Assembly: GCA_016719895.1 (NCBI GenBank)
Contig: JADJYG010000007.1
Span: 248,001 to 312,000, forward strand
Direction: 5' to 3'
Origin: Saprospirales bacterium
GTDB taxonomy: Bacteria > Bacteroidota > Bacteroidia > Chitinophagales > Saprospiraceae
Length of the DNA stretch: 64,000 nucleotides
The notes under the pieces were generated by a model. The model did no database searches. It saw only the letters and a program-made list of their open reading frames with translations, and was not told the origin of the DNA. Positions within the stretch are counted from its first letter, which is position 1. Each line of letters begins with the position of its first letter. This document shows, one piece after another, positions 18,294 to 27,600 of this stretch. The position numbers and the translations under genes were made by a program.

Positions 18294-20306
18294 TTAGTTC
18301 GACTGATTTTTCTTCTTCCTGCCTTTTTCGGCGCCCGGTTTTTGGGCTTCCGCTTCTTTTGCCTTGGTTCGGGTCTTTTTTCCTTTGCCTTTAGGACGTT
18401 CCAGGCCTTCAAAAATCTGAACGGACAACGGCGCCAGGCGGATCACGATGGCGTCTTCCTTGCCGTGTGAGGCAATTTTTTGCGCTGTAAGGTCGCTGTT
18501 GAGCACGCCGCTGCCGCCAAAACGCCCGTCGTCGCTGTTCAGCACTTCGCGCCAGACGCCGCCATAGGGTACGCCAAGGGTGTATTCGTCCAGGGTATTG
18601 AGTTTGAAATGGCACACCACGAGCAAGACCTTATCGCCGGGCCGGCCTTTGCGCAAAAAGGCCATCACGCAATTTTCGGTATCGTCGCCACTGATCCATT
18701 CGAAACCTTCGGGTGAGAAGGCGTGCCACCAAAAGGCCGGATGGCTGCCGTAGAGGTGGTTGAGGGCTTTAACCCACTCCTGGCAGCCTTTGTGAAAGTC
18801 GTACTGCAGAAGTTCCCACACTACCCCGCGGTCGTGCCCCCATTCGGTGGTTTGACCGAATTCGCCGCCCATAAACAGGACATGGGAACCCGGGTGCGTC
18901 CATTGGTACCCCAACAAGGCGCGGAGGTTGGCAAACTTATCCCATTCGTTACCGGGCATTTTATACAGGAGCGAAGCTTTCATGTGCACCACTTCGTCGT
19001 GGCTTAGCGGCAGCATAAAACGCTCGGAAAAGGCGTAAACCAGCGAGAAGGTGATCTCATTTTGGTGCCAGCGGCGGAACATGGGCGGGCGTTTGAAGTA
19101 ATTGAGGCTGTCATGCATCCAGCCCATCATCCACTTTTGACCAAAACCCAGCCCGCCTTCCCAGGCCGGTTTGCTGACCCCCGGGAAAGCCGTGCTTTCT
19201 TCTGCGATCGTTTCGATGCCGGGGTAGTTTTTATAGGCGGCTTCGTTGAAGTCGCGTAAGAAAGAAATCGCTTCGAGGTTTTCGCGGCCGCCGTGGATGT
19301 TTGGGATCCATTGGCCCTCCTGGCGGGAGTAGTCGTGATACAGCATAGAAGCCACGGCATCCACCCGCAAACCGTCGATATGGTATTTATCGAGCCAAAA
19401 CAAGGCATTGGAGACCAGGAAAGAGCGGACTTCATTGCGGCCGTAGTCGAACACATAACTGTTCCAGTCAGGATGGAAACCGCGCCGCATATCGGCGTAT
19501 TCGTACAGGTGGGAGCCGTCGAACAGGTAGAGGCCGTGAATATCGCCGGGAAAATGCGAGGGCACCCAATCGAGGATTACGCCGATATCAGCCTGGTGAC
19601 AGGTATCGATAAAGTGCATGAGATCGGCCGGTAAGCCGAAACGGCCGGTGGGGGCAAAAAAGCCGGTGATTTGATATCCCCACGACGGGAAATAGGGATG
19701 CTCCATGATGGGCATGAGCTCGATATGCGTAAAGCCCATGTCTTTGGCATACGGTACCAGTTCGGCGGCCAGCTCGTGGAAATTGAGCGAGCGGTTGCCG
19801 TCTTCGGGTATCTTTTTCCAGGAGCCGGGGTGCACTTCATATACTGACCAGGGCTGGGGCTTGCCGGCGCGTTCGATGCGTTTTTTCAGCCAGGGGCCGT
19901 CATTCCAATGGTAATGATCGAGGTCCCAAACAATGGAAGCCGTGTTCGGCGGCGTTTCCCAGCGCAGCGCATAGGGGTCGCCCTTATCCAGGCCGCGGCC
20001 GTTTTGCATCGTAATATGATACTTGTACACCGCGCCTTTTTCAAGCGCCGGGATAAAGCCTTCCCAGATACCGCTTTTATCCCAACGGGGCAACAACACA
20101 TGGCTGCCGGGGTCCCAGGCATTAAAACTGCCAACAACCGACACACGTTTGGCATGCGGCGCCCATACGGCAAAATAAACACCGCGCTCGCCTTCCGCTT
20201 CGATGAGGTGGCTGCCCAGTTTTTGATACATCCGGAAATGTTTGCCGCTCTGAAACAGGGAAATATCAAACTCGGTGAGCAAAGAAAAAGGCCTGACTGT
20301 TTTCAT
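18294..20306 (-). CDS. glgB: 1,4-alpha-glucan branching enzyme
   Basis: A cytoplasmic enzyme of 670 residues that introduces alpha-1,6 branches in glycogen. The N-terminal CBM48 domain (GVYFAVWAPHAKRVSVVGSFNAW) precedes a GH13 barrel with IELMPIMEHPYFPSWGYQ, the nucleophile region IDGLRVDAVASMLYHDYSR (about 310), the acid/base glutamate in AEESTAFPGV (about 368) and LPLSHDEVVHMK (about 435). The ATG at 20306 (MKTVRPFSLLTEFD) is preferred; the longer frame to 20450 has no convincing homology. The last 35 residues form an unusual Lys-rich tail (KGKGKKTRTKAKEAEAQK). No other glycogen gene is nearby. It is divergent from the Crp/Fnr regulator, and the two may share a control region. Confidence 0.95.
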   Translation of the reverse strand: MKTVRPFSLLTEFDISLFQSGKHFRMYQKLGSHLIEAEGERGVYFAVWAPHAKRVSVVGSFNAWDPGSHVLLPRWDKSGIWEGFIPALEKGAVYKYHITMQNGRGLDKGDPYALRWETPPNTASIVWDLDHYHWNDGPWLKKRIERAGKPQPWSVYEVHPGSWKKIPEDGNRSLNFHELAAELVPYAKDMGFTHIELMPIMEHPYFPSWGYQITGFFAPTGRFGLPADLMHFIDTCHQADIGVILDWVPSHFPGDIHGLYLFDGSHLYEYADMRRGFHPDWNSYVFDYGRNEVRSFLVSNALFWLDKYHIDGLRVDAVASMLYHDYSRQEGQWIPNIHGGRENLEAISFLRDFNEAAYKNYPGIETIAEESTAFPGVSKPAWEGGLGFGQKWMMGWMHDSLNYFKRPPMFRRWHQNEITFSLVYAFSERFMLPLSHDEVVHMKASLLYKMPGNEWDKFANLRALLGYQWTHPGSHVLFMGGEFGQTTEWGHDRGVVWELLQYDFHKGCQEWVKALNHLYGSHPAFWWHAFSPEGFEWISGDDTENCVMAFLRKGRPGDKVLLVVCHFKLNTLDEYTLGVPYGGVWREVLNSDDGRFGGSGVLNSDLTAQKIASHGKEDAIVIRLAPLSVQIFEGLERPKGKGKKTRTKAKEAEAQKPGAEKGRKKKNQSN

Positions 20307-20507
20307 ATAACACAAATTGGGTAGTAAAACGGAGCAAACAAAAGTCCTCCGTTTTTTCCGTTTGGTAAAAGTAAAACCTTGAATATCAATTCCAGAAGAA
20401 ATACCGGGATAAAGAATCCAAAGCCGGGAATAAATACCGCCTTGGCACAATTTTGGTTAGATTGGATTTGCAAACCAAACTATCATCCAAACCGGGAACA
20501 TTCTTCT

Positions 20508-21179
20508 ATGGATGTAATATCTCTACTATCGCGTTTTCCGATTTTATCGGCGCTTACTCCGGCCGAACTTCAGGAGCTGACTCCGGCCATTGAAGTGCGC
20601 ACGGCTTACAAGCACGGGTTTATCTACCTGGCCGATGAGCCAAGCGATTATCTTTGCCTTCTGGTTCAGGGGACCATTAAAATAGGTATTTACTCGCCCG
20701 ACGGACGGGAAATTATCAAGAGCATCCAACATCCGTACAGTATGTTTGGGGAACTGGGCCTTACCGGCGAATGCCGGCGCGCCGAATTTGCCTGCGCCAT
20801 GAACCAGGAAGTCAAATACCTGGTCGTACGGGTAGACGATTTCCGGCGGCTCACGCAACAAAATTTTGACCTCGCCCGCGCCGTCATGTTGTACCTGGGC
20901 GACCGGCTCCGCAAAGCCGAACGCCAATGGGAGTCGTTGATCCTTAAAGACGTGCGCACCCGGATTGTAGAATTTCTAAAAGAAAGCGCCGGTGAACGCG
21001 GCCGCCAGGTCGGTTTCGAAACCCTGGTCAAACACGGGCTCACCCAACAGGATATTGCCAACCTCGTCGGCGCCAGCCGCCAGACCGTAACGGCCATCCT
21101 GAATGAACTCCGCAAGTCCAATCTGATCCACTTTAACCGGAATTCCATTCTGATCCGGGATATGGATAAGCTGAACTAA
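20508..21179 (+). CDS. Crp/Fnr family transcriptional regulator
   Basis: A 223-residue regulator with an N-terminal cyclic-nucleotide-binding-like beta roll (residues about 10-120, with SDYLCLLVQGTIKIGIYSPDGREI and SMFGELGL) and a C-terminal winged helix-turn-helix of the Crp type. The recognition region reads GLTQQDIANLVGASRQTVTAILNELRKS. No Fnr-type cysteine cluster is visible, so it is more likely to sense a small ligand than oxygen through Fe-S. The ATG at 20508 gives the normal family length. The in-frame extension to 20379 runs through the glgB upstream region and is unlikely. Divergent placement next to glgB makes local carbohydrate regulation possible but unproven. Confidence 0.92.
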   Translation: MDVISLLSRFPILSALTPAELQELTPAIEVRTAYKHGFIYLADEPSDYLCLLVQGTIKIGIYSPDGREIIKSIQHPYSMFGELGLTGECRRAEFACAMNQEVKYLVVRVDDFRRLTQQNFDLARAVMLYLGDRLRKAERQWESLILKDVRTRIVEFLKESAGERGRQVGFETLVKHGLTQQDIANLVGASRQTVTAILNELRKSNLIHFNRNSILIRDMDKLN

Positions 21180-21210
21180 TACCGTATCGCAAAACGGGAG
21201 GTGTAAAAAA

Positions 21211-21303
21211 CGAATGGTTCACCTTGCCGGGGTAGTGCCCTTGCGCTTTGAAGATATTTCACAAGATCGCAAACCCACCGATCCCCCACCGGTGAACCAT
21301 TCG
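21211..21303. repeat. 13-bp inverted repeat between convergent genes
   Basis: CGAATGGTTCACC (21211-21223) and GGTGAACCATTCG (21291-21303) are perfect reverse complements separated by 67 bp. They lie between the stops of the Crp/Fnr gene and the OmpA-like gene and may be a long-loop bidirectional terminator. Confidence 0.55.
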
Positions 21304-21321
21304 TACGTACTGCGCACCTCA

Positions 21322-22488
21322 TCACCCATTCATACTCAGGATCTTAATTTCCACGCGTTGATTGCGCTTTCGGCCTTCGGGGGTGGCGTTGGTATCGACC
21401 GGGTATTTTTTTCCGTACCCTTTAAATTGAACGCGTTCGGAAGCGATACCCTTGGTAATTAGCCACTCTGCTACGGATTTTGCCCGGCTGGTAGAAAGCG
21501 TCATCGCAAAATCTTCCGACGGGCGGTTATTCGTATGACCACCAATTTCGAGTACGACGTCGGGATTTTCCGCCAGGAAATTATACACTTCCATGAGTGC
21601 GGGCACGCTTTCGGAACGTATAACGTACTTGTCGGCATCGAAATAGACATTATCCAGGCGAATAACGCTGCCGCTTTTCAAGCCGGCGCGGTTGATTTTG
21701 TTCGGGCCACTGACTACCGGTGTTTTGGGGGCCGCTTTTCGTGTGGAGTCCGGTGTTTTGGGCGAAGTAGCGGTTGGGCGGTTGGGTTTGGCAGCAGCTG
21801 CAATAGCCGGTGGAGCAGGCTCTCCCGGTTCCTGCATAGGTTTCATATTGCAATCGATCTGCCGGATCGGTGAGGCATTGTCCACCAGGATATTGCCGTT
21901 GTACGGGAAAAGCGTAGGGGTTTTAAAATATGCCTCGATAAAAATAAAGGCATAAGAGCCTTTTTTCGGATTGACCCGAAAGGTGTATGTCAGCCAGCGG
22001 GTGGTGGTAATCAACGGCGTTTCATAGAGCATTTCACGCTTATCGCAATAGCCCATGCCGCCCCAAACCCGGATTTTAGCCGGCGTGGCGTAATTGACCT
22101 CCTCGCCGGTGGTGCGGCTCAGGCTGAGGTACAGCTCGGCGCGGCACAGGTCCATACTGAATTCATAACATTCGTCCAGTTCGAGCGGACGGCTCAGCCG
22201 CTGCCCCACACCTTCCCAGGTCTCATTGTCGCGCACGACCAACCCGAGATACGTTTCTCCGTGGCTTGGCGTTTTGGTCACCTGGAAACTGCCGGGTTGA
22301 ATATCTGGCGGGCTTTCTTCTGTTTTACCGCAATTGTACCAACCGGTTGGCGCTTCGCAACATTTTGGAAGATCTTCGAACGACGGGTTGGTGAAGGAAA
22401 TCGGGCTATCTTTTTGTGGCTGGGCAGCGGCAAAAAGCGGGATACCCAGCATGGCCAGTACCCAAAGAGCTTTACTTCTTAAAAGCAT
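21322..22488 (-). CDS. OmpA family outer-membrane protein
   Basis: A 388-residue exported protein with signal peptide MLLRSKALWVLAMLGIPLFAAAQ. Residues about 30-215 form a galactose-binding-like or carbohydrate-module-like beta domain (NPSFEDLPKCCEAPTGWYNCG), then a Pro/Thr/Ala-rich linker (about 220-270). The C-terminal OmpA domain (about 285-385) includes DNVYFDADKYVIRSESVPAL, EIGGHTNNRPSEDFAMTLSTSRAKSVAEWL and the closing RNQRVEIKI. That domain binds peptidoglycan, so the protein probably links the outer membrane or cell surface to the wall. The 276 bp upstream hold a weak minus-strand -7-like box (TTCCTTTG near 22673-22680) and no gene. Confidence 0.92.
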   Translation of the reverse strand: MLLRSKALWVLAMLGIPLFAAAQPQKDSPISFTNPSFEDLPKCCEAPTGWYNCGKTEESPPDIQPGSFQVTKTPSHGETYLGLVVRDNETWEGVGQRLSRPLELDECYEFSMDLCRAELYLSLSRTTGEEVNYATPAKIRVWGGMGYCDKREMLYETPLITTTRWLTYTFRVNPKKGSYAFIFIEAYFKTPTLFPYNGNILVDNASPIRQIDCNMKPMQEPGEPAPPAIAAAAKPNRPTATSPKTPDSTRKAAPKTPVVSGPNKINRAGLKSGSVIRLDNVYFDADKYVIRSESVPALMEVYNFLAENPDVVLEIGGHTNNRPSEDFAMTLSTSRAKSVAEWLITKGIASERVQFKGYGKKYPVDTNATPEGRKRNQRVEIKILSMNG

Positions 22489-22764
22489 AATCAGCTGTTT
22501 TTTGTTGAATAGGCAGCTTTCATTGCGTCAAAAAATCGTGCCGAAATCATCCGGGATTCGACATTTTCCGCTGATGCGGGCGAGCTGCTTCAAATCCGAT
22601 ACCCAAGTAAACGCCAGAAGGGTGCATTTATGGCTTCTTTTTAGATAAAAATATAAGCAGGCAGGGTAAAGGCAAAGGAATGAGGCGTGGATGCAGGCAT
22701 CCCAAAAAATCACTTGACGCAGTGTGGTAAAAGTTCAATTCGCCGGAGGTAGGGGGGCGTATCC

Positions 22765-23985
22765 TCAGGAAAAGGCATCCAACCCGGTAACATCGTGGCC
22801 GGTGATCAACAGGTGGATATCATGCGTTCCCTCGTATGTCAGCACGGTTTCCAGGTTCATCATATGGCGCATGCAGGGGTATTCGTTGGTTATTCCCATA
22901 CCGCCGTGAATCTGCCGGGCTTCCCGCGCTATCTGGAGGGCCATGTGCACATTATTGCGTTTGGCCATCGACACCTGGGCCGGCGTCATCGTGCCGGCAT
23001 TGGCCAGGGCGCCGAGCCGCCAGGTCAGCAATTGTGCTTTGGTGATTTCGGTAATCATCTCGGCCAGTTTTTTCTGTGTCAGCTGGAATGCGCCGATGGG
23101 CTTGCCAAATTGAATGCGCTCTTTCGAATACCGCAGGGCGGCGTCGTAGCAATCGAGCGCGGCGCCGATAACGCCCCAGGCGATACCGAAACGGGCTTTG
23201 GTCAGGCAGCTCAGCGGGCCGCGCATACCGGTTACGCCGGGTAGCACATTGGCCTTGGGCACGCGGACGTCTTCGAAGACCAATTCGCCGGTTATACTGG
23301 CACGGAGCGACCATTTCCCGTGGATTTCAGGCGCCGAAAATCCTTTCATGCCTTTTTCCACGATCATGCCCAACACGCGCCCGTCTTCGTTCTTTGCCCA
23401 AACTACCGCGATATCGGCCAGTGGAGAGTTGGTAATCCACATTTTGGCGCCGTTGAGGATATAGGCATCGCCGTCGTCTTTGACGTTGGTCGCCATACCG
23501 CTGGGGTTGGAGCCATGGTCGGGTTCGGTCAGGCCGAAACAGCCGATAAATTCTCCTTTGGCAAGTTTGGGCAGGTAATGGCGGCGCTGTTCTTCAGAGC
23601 CGAATTTATAGATCGGGTACATCACCAGCGAGCCCTGTACGGAGGCCATGGAGCGCACACCGGAATCGCCCCGCTCCAGCTCTTGCATAATGACGCCATA
23701 CGCAATTTCATCCATGCCGCCGCCGCCGTATACGGCGGGCAGGGAAGGGCCGAAAGCGCCGATCTCGGCCAGCCCTTTAAACAGGTGGGTGGGGCACTCG
23801 GCGCGGTTGGAATAATCCTCGATGATCGGGCTCACTTCTGCCTTGACCCATTCGCGAACGGCGTCGCGCGCGAGCAGGTGCTCCGGGGCAAGGAGTTCGT
23901 CCATGGCATAATAGTCGTGGTGCTGGTAGCGGTCTTCGCGGGCGGTGCGCGGTTTATGGGTTGTATCTGCGCCGTTGGATTGCAT
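22765..23985 (-). CDS. acyl-CoA dehydrogenase, glutaryl-CoA dehydrogenase type
   Basis: A 406-residue flavoenzyme. Motifs are those of glutaryl-CoA dehydrogenase: GCFGLTEPDHGSNPSGM, NGAKMWITNSPLADIAVVWAK, LTKARFGIAWGVIGAALDCY, RIQFGKPIGAFQLTQKKLAEM, QIHGGMGITNEYPCMRHMMN, and the catalytic-base region VLTYEGTHDIHLLITG. It would oxidatively decarboxylate glutaryl-CoA to crotonyl-CoA in lysine and tryptophan breakdown, passing electrons to ETF. The ATG at 23985 is chosen because a TACCTTTG promoter box sits at 24022-24029, which rules out the in-frame TTG at 24024. An enoyl-CoA hydratase gene lies 20 kb away, so no operon is visible. Confidence 0.93.
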   Translation of the reverse strand: MQSNGADTTHKPRTAREDRYQHHDYYAMDELLAPEHLLARDAVREWVKAEVSPIIEDYSNRAECPTHLFKGLAEIGAFGPSLPAVYGGGGMDEIAYGVIMQELERGDSGVRSMASVQGSLVMYPIYKFGSEEQRRHYLPKLAKGEFIGCFGLTEPDHGSNPSGMATNVKDDGDAYILNGAKMWITNSPLADIAVVWAKNEDGRVLGMIVEKGMKGFSAPEIHGKWSLRASITGELVFEDVRVPKANVLPGVTGMRGPLSCLTKARFGIAWGVIGAALDCYDAALRYSKERIQFGKPIGAFQLTQKKLAEMITEITKAQLLTWRLGALANAGTMTPAQVSMAKRNNVHMALQIAREARQIHGGMGITNEYPCMRHMMNLETVLTYEGTHDIHLLITGHDVTGLDAFS

Positions 23986-24021
23986 AGGTCTGTGTTGATT
24001 TTGGTTAGGCAAAATATGCGG

Positions 24022-24029
24022 CAAAGGTA
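24022..24029 (-). promoter_or_regulatory. -7 box of the glutaryl-CoA dehydrogenase-like gene
   Basis: The minus strand reads TACCTTTG, an exact TAnnTTTG match, 37 bp upstream of the chosen ATG. A TTGG at about the right distance upstream could be the -33 element. Confidence 0.6.
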
Positions 24030-24042
24030 AAAAATGTTTGGT

Positions 24043-24378
24043 TCACCACTCCCAACCCTCCATGTCTTCCAGGGGTTTGGGTTTTATGGTTCGTTTGGTT
24101 TCGGCGCGCTGCTTCTGGCGCTCGAGCACGAGCCGTGCCAAGCCCCAGTTGGCTGGTTCCGGCGCACCGGGCTGCATGGCGGGGTGAATTTTCTTTTCCA
24201 GAACATCCAGGCGGTAGAGCAGGCTCATGAGGTATTCCGGTTGTTTGTCGAGCATTTCGGCGATGCGGTCGGCCAAAAGGGCCAGCAATTCTTGCTCGCT
24301 GCCGGAAGGAGGAGCCTGTTGTAATTCGAATGGCTCGCGCACCAATGCCGAGGTTTGTTGTAAAATGTCGTCCGTCAT
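24043..24378 (-). CDS. conserved hypothetical protein (111 aa)
   Basis: A small soluble protein with an alpha-helical, Leu/Glu-rich centre (residues about 25-65, ELLALLADRIAEMLDKQPEYLMSLLYRLDVLEKKI) and a basic C-terminal region ending EDMEGWEW. No signal peptide or known domain is recognised. The helical region around DRIAEMLDK to LEKKI may mediate oligomerisation. The ATG at 24378 is supported by a TATCTTTG promoter box only 6 bp further upstream, so the mRNA is probably nearly leaderless. It stops 14 bp before the promoter box of the downstream dehydrogenase gene, which therefore seems to have its own promoter. Confidence 0.75.
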   Translation of the reverse strand: MTDDILQQTSALVREPFELQQAPPSGSEQELLALLADRIAEMLDKQPEYLMSLLYRLDVLEKKIHPAMQPGAPEPANWGLARLVLERQKQRAETKRTIKPKPLEDMEGWEW

Positions 24379-24384
24379 GCGATA

Positions 24385-24392
24385 CAAAGATA
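24385..24392 (-). promoter_or_regulatory. -7 box of the 111-aa hypothetical gene
   Basis: The minus strand reads TATCTTTG, an exact TAnnTTTG match. It overlaps the TTG at 24387, so translation must begin at ATG 24378. Confidence 0.6.
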
Positions 24393-24625
24393 CGGTAAAA
24401 CTGCAGACGGTTTCTTATGCCCCCGCGCAGGGTATTTGAACCAATGTATACCCGACAATTCGCAAAAAAAATCTACCGCCGCCGCCTTACCGGCTGGAAA
24501 AACGCGTTACTTTGGGCACCGCTGCTTTTCCCCTCCGGCCCCTCCGCCGCCCGCCGGAAGAAATAACGCTGAAAATCCAGATTTTTCCCGCCGAATTACG
24601 CCACTTTAAAACACCTGTTTAACGC

Positions 24626-27600
24626 ATGAAACTACCATCGCCGAAGCCGGCCACGTATGTGCTCGTGGCCTTCACGCTGTTCGCAAACCTGCTTTTAGCC
24701 CAACAAAATCCTGTAATTCACCTGAGCGGTACGCGCATGCGGGCAGCGCTGGACGTACCGGAGGGGAAAACAACCGTTTGGTTATGTACGCTCAAGCCCG
24801 GCGAACGGTATGCCGTTATTGCCGTTGGAGCGACGTACCAGCAACCCTCGGTATTCGAATTGGCGGCTGGGAACGGCCTGAAGGGAATCGCCCGTTTATC
24901 CGGCCGTCCAAATACGCTCGTTTTTACCGCTCCGGCCGACTGCGTGGAGATACAGGTAACCGCAGCGGCCATGCAGCCGCTGAGCAGCATCCCGTTGTAC
25001 CTTTCGATCAAATGCGAAAGCTGCCCGGAAGACGATGCCTGGCTGCGCAAATTTTCCGCCCAGGCCGCCGATGCGGCCAATCTGAGTGTAGCCGGTGGGG
25101 TAAACGCCCAAACCCTCATCACCAATACCCTCATCGGCGGCAACTGCTTTCAGGTGAACAACGTCACGGCCTCCGGCAACAGCAACTCCCGGGGAACGTT
25201 CTCCAACGGCGCCACCAACATCGGCCTTGAAAAAGGGATGGTGATGTGTACCGGTAACCTCAGTATCCTGCCCGGCCCCAACAACGAAACCGGCGCCAAC
25301 GGTGGGTTCGGCAATAACTCGGCCGACGACCCCGACCTGGCTGCGCTCACCAGCGGCAATCAATACGATGTGTCGATTATCGAATTCGATTTCACGCCAA
25401 CCGCCTCTACCGTACAATTCGACTTTGTTTTTGGTTCGGAGGAGCACTGCGAGTGGGTAGGCTCGCAATTCAACGACGTTTTTGGCTTTTTCATCAGCGG
25501 CCCGGGCATTGCCGGAAAACAAAACCTGGCCCTCATCACCGGTACCGGCACGCCAGTGGCCACCAATAACGTCAACTACCTGACCAACTCCGCATACTAC
25601 GTTAACAACAACAACTCGATCAACTCACCCTGCCTGTTGCTGCCGACAGCAGCTGTCAATGAATGCGAACTGGACGGATGGACCTCCGTGTTTACCGCCA
25701 CGGCCAATGTCATCCCCTGCTCGACCTACCATATCAAACTGGCCATAGCCGACGTCGCCGACTCTTTTTATGGTAGCGCGGTATTCCTGCGCGCCAACTC
25801 TTTCGATGCCGGCGGGTCGGCGCTGGCCCAAACCGTTTACCCCGGCGGCCTCCCGCATGCACTCGAAGATTGCAGTACCGCGTATGTCAAATTTATCCGG
25901 GATAACAACGACAACAGCCAGCCCTTGACGATCGACTTTACCGTCGGCGCATCCAGCACGGCCACGCCGGGCCTCGACTATGCTCCGGTCGCCAGCCCCG
26001 TAGTCATACCGGCCGGCCAAAACGAACTGCTCGTTCCGGTTACCGTCTTTGCCGATACCCTGACGGAAGGACTCGAAACCATGAAGCTGCTGCTGGACGA
26101 TGCCTGCTCCTGTACGCAAACCGAAATAACCTTTCTGATACAGGATAAAGCCGCTCTTTCCGTAACCCTGCCAAACGACACTTTGTGCCCCGGCCAGTCT
26201 GCTGCGCTGAACCCAGTGGTAAGTGGCCAGGCGCCGTTTACCTACCTGTGGAATACCGGCGCATCGACGGCCTCCATCGTAGTCAGCGATACCACTAGCC
26301 GGACCTATACCGTTACGGTATCGGATTTTTGTGGCGACAGCCTGGTCGTGTCCGCCACGGTCGAGGTATTGCCGCTCCCGGCCGTAGTGCAAACTATCGG
26401 CCTCTGCCCCGGCGAATCGTATGTCCTCAACGGCGTCGCATATACGGCGCCTGCCATCCTTTCGGATACCTTGCCCGGCATTGGCGACGATTGCGACACC
26501 CTGCGTACGTACGTGCTGGCGGTACTGCCATTGAGCACGCTTTCGGACACCATTGTATTTTGTGCCGGTGATTCCGTCGTGCTGAACGGCGTGGCGTACA
26601 CGATGTCCGGAACGGTCACCGACACGCTGAGCGGCATTGCCGGGGCCTGTGATACGCTCATTACGTATATACTGGAAATGCTGCCGCTAAATGCCCGCTC
26701 GGAAACGGTAGCGCTGTGTCCGGGCAGTTCAATCGTTATTGGCGGCACGGTATACAACAGTGCCGGTACGGTGCAAGCCATCGCTCCGGGCACGAATGGC
26801 GCCTGCGATACGCTGGTTACCTACACGCTTGAAGTACTGCCACAGCCCGTCCGCAACCAAACCCTTGCCTTTTGCCCGGGCACATCCGTCGTTATCGGCG
26901 GCGTAAGCTACCAAGTGCCGGGTATAGTGGTGGACACCCTGGCCGGCGCAGGTGGCGCCTGCGATACAGTCGCTACGTATCAGCTGGAATTCCTGCCCGT
27001 CCCCACGCGCGCGGAAACAGTTTCCTTTTGCCCGGGGGATACGGTCATCATTGGCGGTGTGCCCTTTACCCAGCCAGCTGTGGTGGCAGACACCCTGCAG
27101 GCATCGGCCGGTTGCGATACCATCGTCACTTATATCCTGCAGTTCCAAACGCCGGCGCCATCCACCGTCACCGTCAGTTGCCCGCCCAATTACAACGTGG
27201 CTGCCGGAGGTAATACGCCGGCTACCGTCGTGTACAACCTGCCGACGGCATTCAGTGATTGCGTTTGTCCGGGCATTGCGCTGGAACGAATTTCCGGCCT
27301 GGCCCCAGGAAGCGTTTTCCCGGCCGGCCCGACAACCGTGTGTTTCGCAGCAAGCGACAGTTGCGGCAATTCGACCTCCTGTTGTTTTCAGGTGACCGTT
27401 GCGGAAACCACGCCTTGTGATGTAAAAGTAATCGGTTGTATCAAGTACGAATTACTCGGTATTGTGCAAAACGTCCGAGACGAAAAAACCTACCGGATTC
27501 GCGTGACCAACAGCTGCGATAAGGAAATGTTTTACGTCGCCTTCGAATTGCCTGACGGTTTGAGCGCCGTGCAGCCGGCCAACAACACCTTATATACGGG

